Assembly: GCA_030154445.1 (NCBI GenBank)
Contig: JAGUQW010000011.1
Span: forward strand, 1 to 64,000
Length of the DNA: 64,000 bases
Source of the DNA: Spirochaetota bacterium
GTDB lineage: Bacteria; Spirochaetota; Brevinematia; Brevinematales; Brevinemataceae
Direction of reading: 5' to 3'
Shown: piece by piece, positions 1-9,962 of the stretch
How the letters are laid out: each line of letters begins with the position of its first letter
Numbering within the stretch: the stretch's first letter is position 1
Translations under genes and position numbers: made by a program
Notes under the pieces: model-generated
What the model was told of the DNA's origin: nothing
Databases searched by the model: none
What the model saw: the letters and a program-made list of their open reading frames with translations, nothing else

Positions 1-687
<687 letters not shown>

Positions 688-726
688 AATTATGCTATTG
701 CACGAGGGAAAAAATTTACTACTTAT

Positions 727-1872
727 ATGATACAAGAATCCCAAATGCATGGTACAGGAACTCCTGAAGATTTACAAAACTATCTTGATTTTTTGGATGG
801 GGGAAAAATTCAAATTACAAATGAAAAAAAAATTAATATTGTATGGAAAATAATAGCTTACAAAAATCCAGGACAACAAATATGGTTAATTAATTATATA
901 TTAAGCAACTCCACACACTCTGTTTTTATTCATTATAATAAAAATTCATCTAAAACAGAATTTCAAATGATTCAAAATGCTTTTCAAGATAATGATAGAG
1001 TTTTTTGCTATCAAAAATTCAAAACATCTTGGGGATCTTATGGTTTAACACAAGCTCCTCTATTTTTAACAGAAAAAATTATAGCTTCAGGGATAGTTTA
1101 TGATTATGCTATTGATATCAGTGGTGATGTTTTTTTTACTCAACCTCTCTATAAATTGGAAGATTTTTTACAAAAAAACTATGGTACAACTTTTATACTA
1201 GCATCACCAACTAAACCTATTTTTTTAACAGATGAAAAAGAAAAAGAAGAAGTATATGATCGAATTCTTAAAAACCATGTTTTTAGTCGTTTTTATTTGA
1301 GTTTTTTTCCTAAATATTATTATGGTATTACGAATATTAATCCAGAATTAACTTGGTTAGAAATAAGTAGAATTTTAATTCATTTCACTATTATTTTTGA
1401 AAAAGTTAATCCTAATCTTTATATACCTTTGTGGAAAAAAATATATTATCATATATTTAGCTCTATTATGAAAATTCATGCTAAGATATTTGGTATTATT
1501 CTACCTTCTTTCGGAATATTAAGAATAAATAAAAAAGATGTTTTTTACAATATCTTAAGAGCATCATGCTATGCAGTGACTTTTCATGAAGTTAATAGTA
1601 AAATTATACAAGATTATCAAAATGTGAAAAAATTTGTGAAAAAATTTAAACTCTTATTTGCTCCTGAAGAAATTGTCATACCAAGTTTGATATATCATTA
1701 TTGTGACAAAGAACAATTAAATTTAACAACTGATTTTGGTGCCATTCGTTTTGCTCAACAAATCGATCAATCCCAAATGTTTTCTTTAGCAAATGATCCG
1801 CATCGTTATTTTGCTCGTAATTTTACAGATATTAAATCGATGCAAATCATGACAACATACTATAAATCATAA
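727..1872 (+). CDS. Tail of the nucleotidyltransferase fused to a GT14-like (Core-2/I-branching) glycosyltransferase
   Basis: Same frame as the preceding segment. The first residues (with codons 688-726) complete the nucleotidyltransferase C-terminus: NYAIARGKKFTTY, then HGTGTPEDLQNYLDFL. From about residue 40 a second domain begins with IAYKNPGQQIWLINYILS, VFIHYNK and WGSYGLTQAPLFL, followed by YAIDISGDVFF. This pattern matches the branching N-acetylglucosaminyltransferase fold (HK.P.Q, IH.D, WG..S, LSG.D). The ATG at 727 lacks a well-spaced ribosome binding site (the nearest GAGGG is 19 bases away). I therefore read 1-1872 as one bifunctional gene interrupted by a TAG rather than two genes. 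The GT14 assignment is by motif only and moderately sure. Confidence 0.65.
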   Translation: MIQESQMHGTGTPEDLQNYLDFLDGGKIQITNEKKINIVWKIIAYKNPGQQIWLINYILSNSTHSVFIHYNKNSSKTEFQMIQNAFQDNDRVFCYQKFKTSWGSYGLTQAPLFLTEKIIASGIVYDYAIDISGDVFFTQPLYKLEDFLQKNYGTTFILASPTKPIFLTDEKEKEEVYDRILKNHVFSRFYLSFFPKYYYGITNINPELTWLEISRILIHFTIIFEKVNPNLYIPLWKKIYYHIFSSIMKIHAKIFGIILPSFGILRINKKDVFYNILRASCYAVTFHEVNSKIIQDYQNVKKFVKKFKLLFAPEEIVIPSLIYHYCDKEQLNLTTDFGAIRFAQQIDQSQMFSLANDPHRYFARNFTDIKSMQIMTTYYKS

Positions 1873-2047
1873 TACCTCCCATTTTAGAAATAATGTATCA
1901 TAATATTGTATATACTTTTAACAATACATTATTTACAAGAAAAATAGAAGATTTAGCTGTTATGGATTTATTGGATGAATATAGAAAAAATGCCTAATAT
2001 ATAGAAAGTGAACATAAAAATATAAATTAATTAGAGGGTATACCATC

Positions 2048-2569
2048 ATGGTGAATAAGAATATGAATGAAAGTTTATTAAAATCTTTTGATAATATTAT
2101 GTTTCAACAAAAAAAAATGGATCTTAAAGCTTATATTTTTATAGCTTTTTTAGGAATAATTTTTCATATTATTAATAGAGACTCTATTTTTCAATGGTCA
2201 ACAGACACTATTTATCTAGTGCTCATAGCTATTCCTCTACTATTTTCTTTATTACCTATTACACTGAAATTATTAATTGGTATAATTGATATGGGTACTT
2301 ACAAATCTTATAACAAACATAATATTTTTTATTGCTTAGATATATATTCTTTAGATAAAAATAAATTTGAACAAGTTTTAGACAGTGAATATAACATCAA
2401 CGATTTGACTAAGTCAGATAAATATTTAATTGATCAAATCTTAATTAATGCCAAGATATTGAAATCAAAAATAAATTGGCATGGTATATTCTTATTGGTA
2501 ACGATTTCTGTGTTAATCGAAAAATTCATATTAATTATATACGATTTAGGGATATTTAATAATATATAA
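2048..2569 (+). CDS. Membrane protein resembling Pycsar effector (PycTM / DUF5706) proteins, orphan
   Basis: A 173-residue protein. The order is an N-terminal amphipathic helix, a D-x-K-A motif (Asp25, Lys27, Ala28), two hydrophobic segments (about 28-46 and 55-80), then a cytoplasmic stretch with regular spacing (YNINDLTKSDKYLIDQI, then ILKSKI). A last membrane segment lies at about 145-168. This is the layout I know from the transmembrane effector family of Pycsar anti-phage systems, in which cyclic nucleotide sensing triggers membrane disruption. No nucleotide cyclase gene lies beside it: the neighbours are a glycan gene and a PTS transporter, so it would be an orphan. GAGGG stands about 12 bases before the ATG. 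The family call is inference from architecture and could be wrong. Confidence 0.45.
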   Translation: MVNKNMNESLLKSFDNIMFQQKKMDLKAYIFIAFLGIIFHIINRDSIFQWSTDTIYLVLIAIPLLFSLLPITLKLLIGIIDMGTYKSYNKHNIFYCLDIYSLDKNKFEQVLDSEYNINDLTKSDKYLIDQILINAKILKSKINWHGIFLLVTISVLIEKFILIIYDLGIFNNI

Positions 2570-2575
2570 TCAAAT

Positions 2576-2610
2576 AAAATACCTTCCTATAGTTTAAAAA
2601 GGTGTTTTTT
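2576..2610 (+). terminator. Hairpin terminator after the membrane protein gene
   Basis: AAAATACCTT pairs with AAGGTGTTTT (one G-T pair) and is followed by a T run. It closes the transcription unit ending at 2569 just before the promoter of the PTS gene. Confidence 0.7.
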
Positions 2611-2623
2611 ATTTAAAATATTC

Positions 2624-2651
2624 TTGACTAATATCATAATTATGTTAATAT
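2624..2651 (+). promoter_or_regulatory. Sigma-70 promoter of the PTS gene
   Basis: TTGACT (2624-2629), a 16-base spacer ending in TGT, then TAATAT (2646-2651), giving an extended -10 element. The leader is only about 25 bases, leaving no room for a long antiterminator. Confidence 0.7.
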
Positions 2652-2682
2652 ATAAAAATAATAATAAAAAGGATATATATAT

Positions 2683-4227
2683 ATGAAATTTAAAGTTAAT
2701 TTCTGGGATTTCTTTCAAAATTTTGGAAAATCATTAATGTTACCCGTTGCTTTATTAGCTGCTATGGGCATTTTACTAGGTCTCGGTTCATCCTTAAGTG
2801 GAAAAGCTGTATTAGAAGTTCTTCCTTTTTTAGATACTCCTATTTTACAATTTATATTCAAATTCATGACTTCCACAGGTCTCTTTGCTTTTATTAACCT
2901 ACCAATCTTATTTGCTATGGCAATTCCTTTAGGGCTTGTCAAACAGGAAAAAGGAATAGCAGCATTTTCTGGTTATGTGGGATTTGTTGTTCTTAATTTA
3001 TCTATCAACTTCTTCTTGAAAGAATCAGGACAGCTTGCAACTGGATCTCTTCGTGATGCTGGTCAAGCAATGATTATGGGTATACATAGTATTGATACAG
3101 GTGTCCTTGGTGGTGTATTAGTAGGTATTATTGTATATCATCTTCACAACAAATTTTATGAAATACAGTTACCTGATGCATTAGCTTTTTTTGGTGGTGT
3201 TAGATTTGTACCTATTATTACAGCTTTTACTATTTCTATAGTAGGGCTAGTTGTACCAATAATTTGGCCATTTTTTGATAATGGAATTAGAGGTATTGGT
3301 ACTATTATACAAAATGCTGGTATATTTGGACCATTTTTATTTATTGCTAGTGAGCGCCTTTTATTACCATTTGGTTTACACCATATTTTGGTAGCAGCTA
3401 TTCGTTTCACATCTATCGGTGGAGAAGCACTCATTAATGGTGAATTAGTAAGTGGAGCATTAAATATTTATTATTCAGAATTAGGTAACGGATTACCATT
3501 CACACCTGAAGCAACAAGATTTCTTTCTCAAGCAAAAATGCTGTTTATGTCTTTTGGATTACCAGGAGCAGCATTAGCAATGTATCATACCGCTCGTAAA
3601 GAAAATCAAAGTACTGTGAAAAGTTTGTTATTATCTGGAGCACTATCTTGTGCAATAGCAGGAATTTCAGAACCTATAGAATTTTTATTCTTATTTATTA
3701 GTCCAATTTTATATCTTTTTCATACTATATTAGCAGGATTAGGTGCTTTAGTATTAGCTTTATTACAAGTTACTATTGGTAATACTGATGGCAATTTAAT
3801 AGATTTATTTATTTTTGGTGTTTTACAAGGTCCTCAAACAAAATGGTATTTAGTACTTCCACTTGGAATAGTTTGGTTTATTATATATTATCTTATATTT
3901 AAATTTACTATTCTTAAATTCGATCTAAAAACACCTGGTAGAGAACAAATGACTACCCAACAAGAATCATCAAATAAAACATTAAAAAATTATGTTGCAG
4001 AAAAAATGCTTGAAGGTCTTGGTGGAAAAGAAAATATTACCTCTTTAGACAATTGTTTAACTAGATTAAGAATATCTGTTCAAGATTCTAGTATTATCCA
4101 AAAAGATATACTCATAGAAGCTGGAGCTATTAATTTGGTTATTTTAGACAAAAATAATGTTCAAGTAATTGTTGGACCACAAGTTCATATAGTTAAAAAT
4201 CAAATTCAAAAAATTCTTGATCAATAA
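2683..4227 (+). CDS. malX: PTS maltose/glucose-type enzyme EIICB (MalX-like)
   Basis: 514 residues, the usual length for MalX. The protein is a sugar permease of the phosphotransferase system that imports and phosphorylates a hexose or disaccharide. The start (FWDFFQNFGKSLMLPVALLAAMGILLGLGSSL) closely follows E. coli MalX. About ten hydrophobic segments form the EIIC domain up to residue 410. The EIIB domain follows with the phospho-acceptor Cys458 in the motif NCLTRLR. No EIIA domain or EIIA gene is nearby, so a soluble Crr-type EIIA must be supplied elsewhere. AAAAAGGA lies 9 bases before the ATG, separated from it by an alternating TA tract. The glucose/maltose class is clear, the exact sugar is not. 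Confidence 0.88.
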   Translation: MKFKVNFWDFFQNFGKSLMLPVALLAAMGILLGLGSSLSGKAVLEVLPFLDTPILQFIFKFMTSTGLFAFINLPILFAMAIPLGLVKQEKGIAAFSGYVGFVVLNLSINFFLKESGQLATGSLRDAGQAMIMGIHSIDTGVLGGVLVGIIVYHLHNKFYEIQLPDALAFFGGVRFVPIITAFTISIVGLVVPIIWPFFDNGIRGIGTIIQNAGIFGPFLFIASERLLLPFGLHHILVAAIRFTSIGGEALINGELVSGALNIYYSELGNGLPFTPEATRFLSQAKMLFMSFGLPGAALAMYHTARKENQSTVKSLLLSGALSCAIAGISEPIEFLFLFISPILYLFHTILAGLGALVLALLQVTIGNTDGNLIDLFIFGVLQGPQTKWYLVLPLGIVWFIIYYLIFKFTILKFDLKTPGREQMTTQQESSNKTLKNYVAEKMLEGLGGKENITSLDNCLTRLRISVQDSSIIQKDILIEAGAINLVILDKNNVQVIVGPQVHIVKNQIQKILDQ

Positions 4228-4332
4228 TACCATCAATTAATTTATAATCATCACTAAATTTTTCACATACTATTAAAACAATAGTACAGATTCTTTTATA
4301 AATATTAGTACAAAATATAATCATTGTTATAG

Positions 4333-4364
4333 AAAAAACTACCTCTAATAGAGGTAGTTTTTTT
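4333..4364. terminator. Bidirectional terminator between malX and msrAB
   Basis: AAACTACCTCT and AGAGGTAGTTT form an 11-base-pair stem with a three-base loop. The stem has A and T runs on both flanks and serves the two convergent genes. Confidence 0.88.
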
Positions 4365-4388
4365 ATTGGTTTATTAATATTATTAAAA

Positions 4389-5510
4389 TTATACTTCTGA
4401 TAAATAATCAGTATAACCCTCTTGTTCCATTTGGTCTTTTGGAACAAATCGTAATGCTGAACCATTCATACAATATCGTAATGTGCCATTAGGACCATCA
4501 TCAAAGACATGTCCTAAATGAGAATCTGCATAACGAGATCGAATTTCTGTTCTGCGTGAAAAAAAACTAAAATCATCTTTTTCTACTATAAAATGATCTG
4601 AAATAGGAATCATAAAACTAGGCCAGCCTGTTCCCGAATCAAATTTATCTCGTGAAGAGAATAATGGTTCACCCGAAACAATATCTACATAAAGCCCTCT
4701 ATTTTTATTTGTATCATATTCATGACTAAAAGGAGATTCTGTACCATTTTGCTGAGTAACTTTGTATTGTATCGCTGTCAATTGTTCTTTTAATTCTTTA
4801 TTAGAAGGCTTAACAAACTTAGCATATTTTTGTTCCATCGCTATATTTGGTGTGTATAATTTTTTCATTAAATTCTCCTCTGCTAGAAAAAACTCTTGCG
4901 GGATTTTTGCCCAAACTTTTTTAATATATTGATCTCTTCCAGATTTAGCTCTATAAAAAGAATATTGGATTGAATTTTTCTTTGCATAATTTTGATGATA
5001 ATCTTCTGCTAAATAAAAAGATTCTATATTTTGAACGGCTATCGATATTTTTTTATTTGAAAAATAAGAAGATTTAGACATCTTATCAATAAAATCTAGA
5101 GCTATTTTTTTTTGATCTTCAGAAGAAGTGTAAATTGCAGCAGTATATTGATAACCTCTATCAACAAAAGACCCATCTAGATCTGTAGGATCTATAGTAC
5201 GAAGAAAAGCGTTCAATAGTTGTTGATACGAAATAATATCAGCATCATACTCTATTCTCACAGCTTCTCTATGTAAAGTTCTACCAGCAGAAACTTCTTT
5301 ATAAGTAGCATCAGATTCTTTTCCACCAATATATCCTGATACCACATTCAAAACACCTGTCAATTTTTCAAGATCAGCTTCTATACACCAAAAACATCCA
5401 CCCGCTAAAATAGCAATTTGATTTTGTTGACTATATGAAATAGTAGAAATTAGAAGAAAAATATTTAATAACACAAAACTCATTATTTTTTTCACAATAT
5501 ACTCCTTCAT
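4389..5510 (-). CDS. msrAB: Secreted methionine sulfoxide reductase MsrA-MsrB fusion
   Basis: 373 residues. A signal peptide (about 1-28, ending near SYSQ) exports the protein, so it repairs oxidised methionines in envelope proteins. MsrA occupies about 31-190 with the catalytic GCFWC motif (Cys39, Cys42). MsrB occupies about 230-360 with [18 protein letters not shown] and catalytic Cys347 in [11 protein letters not shown]. The MsrB part lacks the paired CxxC zinc ligands found in many homologues. It is the last gene of the gyrA operon, 12 bases after the sugar transferase gene. No thioredoxin-like recycling partner is visible in the window. Confidence 0.93.
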   Translation of the reverse strand: MKEYIVKKIMSFVLLNIFLLISTISYSQQNQIAILAGGCFWCIEADLEKLTGVLNVVSGYIGGKESDATYKEVSAGRTLHREAVRIEYDADIISYQQLLNAFLRTIDPTDLDGSFVDRGYQYTAAIYTSSEDQKKIALDFIDKMSKSSYFSNKKISIAVQNIESFYLAEDYHQNYAKKNSIQYSFYRAKSGRDQYIKKVWAKIPQEFFLAEENLMKKLYTPNIAMEQKYAKFVKPSNKELKEQLTAIQYKVTQQNGTESPFSHEYDTNKNRGLYVDIVSGEPLFSSRDKFDSGTGWPSFMIPISDHFIVEKDDFSFFSRRTEIRSRYADSHLGHVFDDGPNGTLRYCMNGSALRFVPKDQMEQEGYTDYLSEV

Positions 5511-5522
5511 ATTTTTAATATA

Positions 5523-6968
5523 TTAGCTAGCTCCTTTGGCACTTAATACAGCGAAAGGAGTATTTAATAAAATTAATAAATCCAAACTAGGACTCCAATT
5601 TTGAATATACCATACATCAATATTCATTCTTTCTAAACGATCAATTTCATTTCTACCACTAATTTGCCACAATCCTGTTAATCCTGGTTTTACCTGTGCA
5701 TATAATGGTAACAATGTAGCATTTATACTTTCAATTTCTCCATCTACAAATGGTCTAGGCCCGACAATGCTCATCGTACCATTTAATACATTAAATAATT
5801 GTGGTAATTCATCTAAGCTATATTTTCTTAGAAAAGAACCAATTGGTACGATTCTTGGATCATTTTTTAATTTGAAGAAAATATCCCATTCTTTTTTTAA
5901 TTCAAGATCTTTGGCTAATAATTGTTGTAGTTTTTGTTCTGCATCAATATACATAGTACGAAATTTCCATATTTTAAATGTCTTACCATTTTTACCTATT
6001 CTTTCCTGACGATAAAAAATAGGACCAGGAGATAAAATTTTTAATAAAACTACTATAATAAAAAATAGAGGACATAATAAAAGTAAAAAAATCACACTAA
6101 GGATTCGATCCATTAAAAATTTTATTGATTGTGATAAATAGGAGTTCAATTGATTTTCTAATGTTATGATGAATAAACGCTCTGAAAACAAATAGTTGCC
6201 TTTGGTTCCTATCATATTCTTATAAGATACAAGATAAATTTTTCTATAATAACTATATAAATAAGATATTAATTGATTATCATGTGCTAAAGCATCTTCT
6301 ATAATAAAAACAGTAGCATAAGATGGTATTTGTTTGATATTATTATATACAACTAATTTTTCACCTAAAAATAATACTTCTTGTTGTAGATTATCATCTT
6401 CTATCAAAAAACCAATAGGAATAAAACCCAAATAAAAATCTTTATAAAAATTATGTGCAATTTTAACAGTTTTATTAAGATCTTCTTTTTTACAAATTAA
6501 AACAACAGGAGTTCTCCAAAAAGAAATATTAAATAATATTTTCTTTAAAATGATTCTATACAAAGGAAGAATAAATACCAAACAAATAAACAATAAAAGA
6601 ATAACTATTCTACTCATAAATGGTAATAGTTCATTAAAATTAAAAAGAAATAAATAACAAATTAAGCAAGTAATTATCAATGATTTCCATATTATTAATA
6701 ATTCTTCCCAAAAAGATCTTCTTTTTTGATATAAACTATTCCAAATAAATACTAGTATTATTATAAATAAAAATATAAAAGTCTCAGGTAAAAAATATGA
6801 TTGAATAGAAAAACCAGGAAAATCAATATCATACAGAAATTCTGGTAATATATTTCTAATATATATTGCTAGAAACATACTAGTTACATAGGCAAGACTA
6901 TCTATACTTATCAATAATATGTTTTTAATAATAGAATAACAAGAAAAATTAATTTTTGTTTTTATCAT
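5523..6968 (-). CDS. Undecaprenyl-phosphate sugar-1-phosphate transferase (WbaP/CpsE type)
   Basis: 481 residues. Transfers a sugar-1-phosphate from a UDP-sugar onto undecaprenyl phosphate, the first step of O-antigen, capsule or exopolysaccharide assembly, at the inner membrane. Four hydrophobic segments fill the first 150 residues, a soluble middle domain follows, and one more membrane segment lies at about 283-310. The catalytic bacterial sugar transferase domain then shows FYRQERIGKNGKTFKIWKFRTM, SLDELPQLFNVL, MSIVGPRP and PGLTGLWQISGR. This is the full long form, not the short PglC form. The gene lies 22 bases after gyrA. Other glycan genes sit at 1-1872 and 9963-11189, which supports a surface-glycan role. 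The sugar used cannot be told from sequence. Confidence 0.88.
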   Translation of the reverse strand: MIKTKINFSCYSIIKNILLISIDSLAYVTSMFLAIYIRNILPEFLYDIDFPGFSIQSYFLPETFIFLFIIILVFIWNSLYQKRRSFWEELLIIWKSLIITCLICYLFLFNFNELLPFMSRIVILLLFICLVFILPLYRIILKKILFNISFWRTPVVLICKKEDLNKTVKIAHNFYKDFYLGFIPIGFLIEDDNLQQEVLFLGEKLVVYNNIKQIPSYATVFIIEDALAHDNQLISYLYSYYRKIYLVSYKNMIGTKGNYLFSERLFIITLENQLNSYLSQSIKFLMDRILSVIFLLLLCPLFFIIVVLLKILSPGPIFYRQERIGKNGKTFKIWKFRTMYIDAEQKLQQLLAKDLELKKEWDIFFKLKNDPRIVPIGSFLRKYSLDELPQLFNVLNGTMSIVGPRPFVDGEIESINATLLPLYAQVKPGLTGLWQISGRNEIDRLERMNIDVWYIQNWSPSLDLLILLNTPFAVLSAKGAS

Positions 6969-6990
6969 TTTGTCCTCAATAGCTATTAAA

Positions 6991-9513
6991 TTAAGTATAC
7001 AAAGAATCTTCTATATTACTTTGTTCATCTGTAATTGCTTTAGATGCTTTCAATTCTTCATCTTCTTCTCTAGCTACAGATAACACTGTCAACTCATCAT
7101 CTATTTTCATTACTAATAATTGTGATGCATAATTTGTAATATCACCACATCTTAATGTTGCGCGTTGACCTAATTTACTAACTACAAAAACTTTTTCTTC
7201 TTCTTGTACATAGGCAAAATCAGCTACATATTCACCCTCACGAAGAGTGACTAATTTATATCCTTTTCCACCCCTATTGTTCAATTGGGAAAAGTCTTTA
7301 GAACTGACGCGACGACCTCGTCCAATTTGAGTGACAAAAAATACTGTTTTATCAGGCTCATCTACAGCCATTCCAACAACAGAATCTAGTTCACCTTCTA
7401 CACGAATTGCTCTTTCACCCATAGCTCCTCTATTATGAGGAGTAAATAATTTTTCATCTAATTTAAATCCTTTACCTTTTCGTTTGACAAACAATAAAGT
7501 ATCATTTCCTGATGTTTTTTTAGCAGTAATTAAGGTGTCATCTAATTTTAACTTAAGTGCAATCACTCCTGCTCGTGAAATATTACTAAAAAGATTTAGA
7601 GGAATACGGACACCTTGTCCAAATTTAGTTGCAAATACAACATAATTATCTTCTCTAAATTGATCTACAAACATAACTGCTGCTATATTTCCTTCCATTG
7701 CTTCTAAACGAGCAACACTATTGACATGACGAACCTGAGATCCACTATCTGATCCACAAATTTCATACCCTTTGATAGAAAATGCCTTACCATTAGATGA
7801 AAAAAATAAAATTGTGTCTTTAAGATTACATGAAGCAGATGCTATAATATGATCATCTTCAGCTAATTTTCTACCACCAGTAGCATTACCTGTACGCTTA
7901 CTTCCTCGACCCATAGTTTTGTTAGAAGGATCAATTTCTACAAACAAATATCCTTGATGTGAAATAGCAATATGCATTGGTTTGTTTTCTATAAACTCTT
8001 CATTATCAAGTTGTTCTGCATCTGTACTACCAAAATGAGTTCTTCTTTCATCACCAAGATCTTTACACATTTCATTAAGTTCTGTTTTGATAAGAGCATC
8101 TCTTAGTTGTTTGTTTTCGAGTAGTTCTTGAAGTTTGTTAATAATTGCTTCTAATTCTCTTTTTTCTGTAGTTAATTTTTCGACTTCCATAGAAGTAATA
8201 CGATGTAGTCTCATTTCTAAAATAGCTTTCGATTGTAATTCTGATAGAATAAATTTTTGCATAAGTAATTCTTGTGCTGCTTTTGAATCTGTAGAAGCAC
8301 GGATCACTTTTATTACTTCATCAATAGAGGCTTGTGCAATTAACAAACCATCAACAATATGCAATCGTTCTTCTGCTTTTCTTTTTTCAAAACGATGTCG
8401 TCTATCAGTAACAGTTCTTCTATGTTCTGCAAAAGAACAAATTAATTGTTTTAAAGTCATTAATTCAGGTCTATTTTTGATTAATGATACCATATTAACA
8501 GACACATTAATTTCTAAACGAGTTTCTTTGTAAAGAATAGATTTAATTTTATTAGCAATACTTTCATCACCAGTTTTACCCATTTCAATAGCAACACGCA
8601 TACCATCTTTAGAAGACTCATCACGAACTTCTTTAACATGTCTTAGTGTATTTACATATTTACTTTTATCATCAGCAATAAGCATTACAATTTCAGCAAC
8701 AATACGCGATTTAATTGTTTGATAAGGAATTTCTGTAATAATTAAAGATTGTGTTTTTTCTTCCCATTCTATTGTTCCTGCAACACGAATAGATCCTTTA
8801 CCTGTTTGATAAATAGAAGCAATATTAGATCTATTAGTGATACGACCTCCTGTTGGAAAATCTGGTCCTTGAACATGTTTCATTATTTCTTCAACACTGA
8901 TATCACTATCATCTAAATAAGCAGAAGTTGCCTGAACAATTTCTCGTAAATTGTGAGGAGGAATACCTGTTGAAAATCCAACAGCAATTCCCTCCGTACC
9001 ATTACAAAGAAGTTGTGGAAACATTCCTGGTAATACCGATGGTTCTTCACTCGTATCATCATAAGTAGCACGAAAATCAACAGTATCTTTTTTGAGATCT
9101 TCTAAAATATAATGAGATACTTTAGAAAGTTTTAATTCGGTATAACGCATTGCTGCAGGAGGATCATTATCAATAGAACCAAAGTTACCTTGACCAACAA
9201 TCAAAGGATAACGAGTAGAAAAATCTTGTGCTAAACGAACAGCAGCATTATAAACAGAAGCATCACCATGAGGATGATACTTACCTAAAACATCACCAAC
9301 CATGTGAGCAGATTTACGCTTTTTTTTATCATGATGAATACCTAATTCATTCATAGAATATAATATTCTTCTGTGTACTGGTTTCAAACCATCACGAGCA
9401 TCAGGAATAGCTCTTCCTGTAATTACACTGTAAGCATAATTCAAATATGATGTTTCTAGCTCATTTTCAAAATAAGAGGGAATAATCCCTTTATTATTAT
9501 TATCTAAACTCAT
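6991..9513 (-). CDS. gyrA: DNA gyrase subunit A
   Basis: 840 residues, usual length. Forms the breakage-reunion subunit of DNA gyrase. The catalytic tyrosine is Tyr124 in AAMRYTE. The quinolone-determining region reads [12 protein letters not shown], with Ala85 and Asn89 where E. coli has Ser83 and Asp87. The C-terminal beta-propeller is present; its GyrA-box is degenerate (NNRGGKG instead of QRRGGKG). That leaves ParC as an alternative, but length and overall similarity favour GyrA. GGGAG precedes the ATG. It heads an operon with a glycan gene and msrAB, an unusual pairing. gyrB is not in the window. Confidence 0.87.
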   Translation of the reverse strand: MSLDNNNKGIIPSYFENELETSYLNYAYSVITGRAIPDARDGLKPVHRRILYSMNELGIHHDKKKRKSAHMVGDVLGKYHPHGDASVYNAAVRLAQDFSTRYPLIVGQGNFGSIDNDPPAAMRYTELKLSKVSHYILEDLKKDTVDFRATYDDTSEEPSVLPGMFPQLLCNGTEGIAVGFSTGIPPHNLREIVQATSAYLDDSDISVEEIMKHVQGPDFPTGGRITNRSNIASIYQTGKGSIRVAGTIEWEEKTQSLIITEIPYQTIKSRIVAEIVMLIADDKSKYVNTLRHVKEVRDESSKDGMRVAIEMGKTGDESIANKIKSILYKETRLEINVSVNMVSLIKNRPELMTLKQLICSFAEHRRTVTDRRHRFEKRKAEERLHIVDGLLIAQASIDEVIKVIRASTDSKAAQELLMQKFILSELQSKAILEMRLHRITSMEVEKLTTEKRELEAIINKLQELLENKQLRDALIKTELNEMCKDLGDERRTHFGSTDAEQLDNEEFIENKPMHIAISHQGYLFVEIDPSNKTMGRGSKRTGNATGGRKLAEDDHIIASASCNLKDTILFFSSNGKAFSIKGYEICGSDSGSQVRHVNSVARLEAMEGNIAAVMFVDQFREDNYVVFATKFGQGVRIPLNLFSNISRAGVIALKLKLDDTLITAKKTSGNDTLLFVKRKGKGFKLDEKLFTPHNRGAMGERAIRVEGELDSVVGMAVDEPDKTVFFVTQIGRGRRVSSKDFSQLNNRGGKGYKLVTLREGEYVADFAYVQEEEKVFVVSKLGQRATLRCGDITNYASQLLVMKIDDELTVLSVAREEDEELKASKAITDEQSNIEDSLYT

Positions 9514-9551
9514 GAAAACTCCCTTGTTATAAACATTTAAGATATCTTAAT

Positions 9552-9580
9552 ATTATAAGATAAATCTCTAAAAAAAACAA
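9552..9580 (-). promoter_or_regulatory. Promoter of the gyrA operon
   Basis: On the minus strand TTGTTT (9575-9580), a 17-base spacer and TATAAT (9552-9557), about 38 bases before the gyrA start codon. Confidence 0.55.
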
Positions 9581-9595
9581 TTTATCGTATAATAT

Positions 9596-9638
9596 CAAAA
9601 AAAAAAGTCGATTCTTTACGAATCGACTTTTTTGATAT
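9596..9638. terminator. Terminator between the GT80 remnant and gyrA
   Basis: A perfect stem AAAGTCGATTC / GAATCGACTTT with a five-base loop, extended by A and T runs on both sides. It isolates gyrA from the sialyltransferase genes upstream. Confidence 0.9.
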
Positions 9639-9652
9639 ATCTATAATATATT

Positions 9653-9940
9653 TTAAAGAGTATTATTTAATTCATTCCAAAAATATAATTGTGAATCTTG
9701 AATAATATCGAGCTCTTTCATTACTTAAACTAAAGAATTTTCTTGAGCTTCAGCTCGTGTACCCTTGAATACTAAAAAAGATATTTTATCTTTTGGCAAT
9801 GAAAAATATAAAGAATTCAATATGCCACCTATTTTTTCTGGATTAACTCCAGAAAAAATTAATGATTCATAAGCTACAGTATCAAGAATATGATAATAAT
9901 CATGATGTAAACAAAAGTAATAATACTATATTTTTTTCAT
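9653..9940 (-). pseudogene. Remnant of a second GT80 sialyltransferase
   Basis: Reading from an ATG at 9940 there is a start resembling a signal peptide (MKKI), an early in-frame TAG, then about 80 residues matching the C-terminal end of GT80 sialyltransferases: SGVNPEKIGGILNSLYFSLP, then KDKISFLVFKG, and finally VMKELDIIQDSQLYFWNEL. A TAA interrupts it about 25 residues before the end. The recalled Pasteurella PmST1 tail has the same run (VGG..SSLYFSLPKEKIS.IIF, then VMRRLGII.ESQVIFW). The middle of the gene has been deleted and both stops show decay. It lies directly downstream of the intact GT80 gene, so it is probably a tandem paralogue that was lost. This remnant and the terminator account for the 449-base spacer. 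Confidence 0.75.
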
Positions 9941-9962
9941 ATCTTTCTTTATAAGTTTTTAA

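Noticed and set aside
1893-1997. 34-codon open frame after the glycosyltransferase (MYHNIVYTFNNTLFTRK..)
   Set aside because: No ribosome site and no recognisable family. It may be a gene scrap, but I cannot support it as a CDS.
8135-8533. 132-codon plus-strand frame inside gyrA
   Set aside because: Shadow of the gyrA coding strand; no ribosome site.
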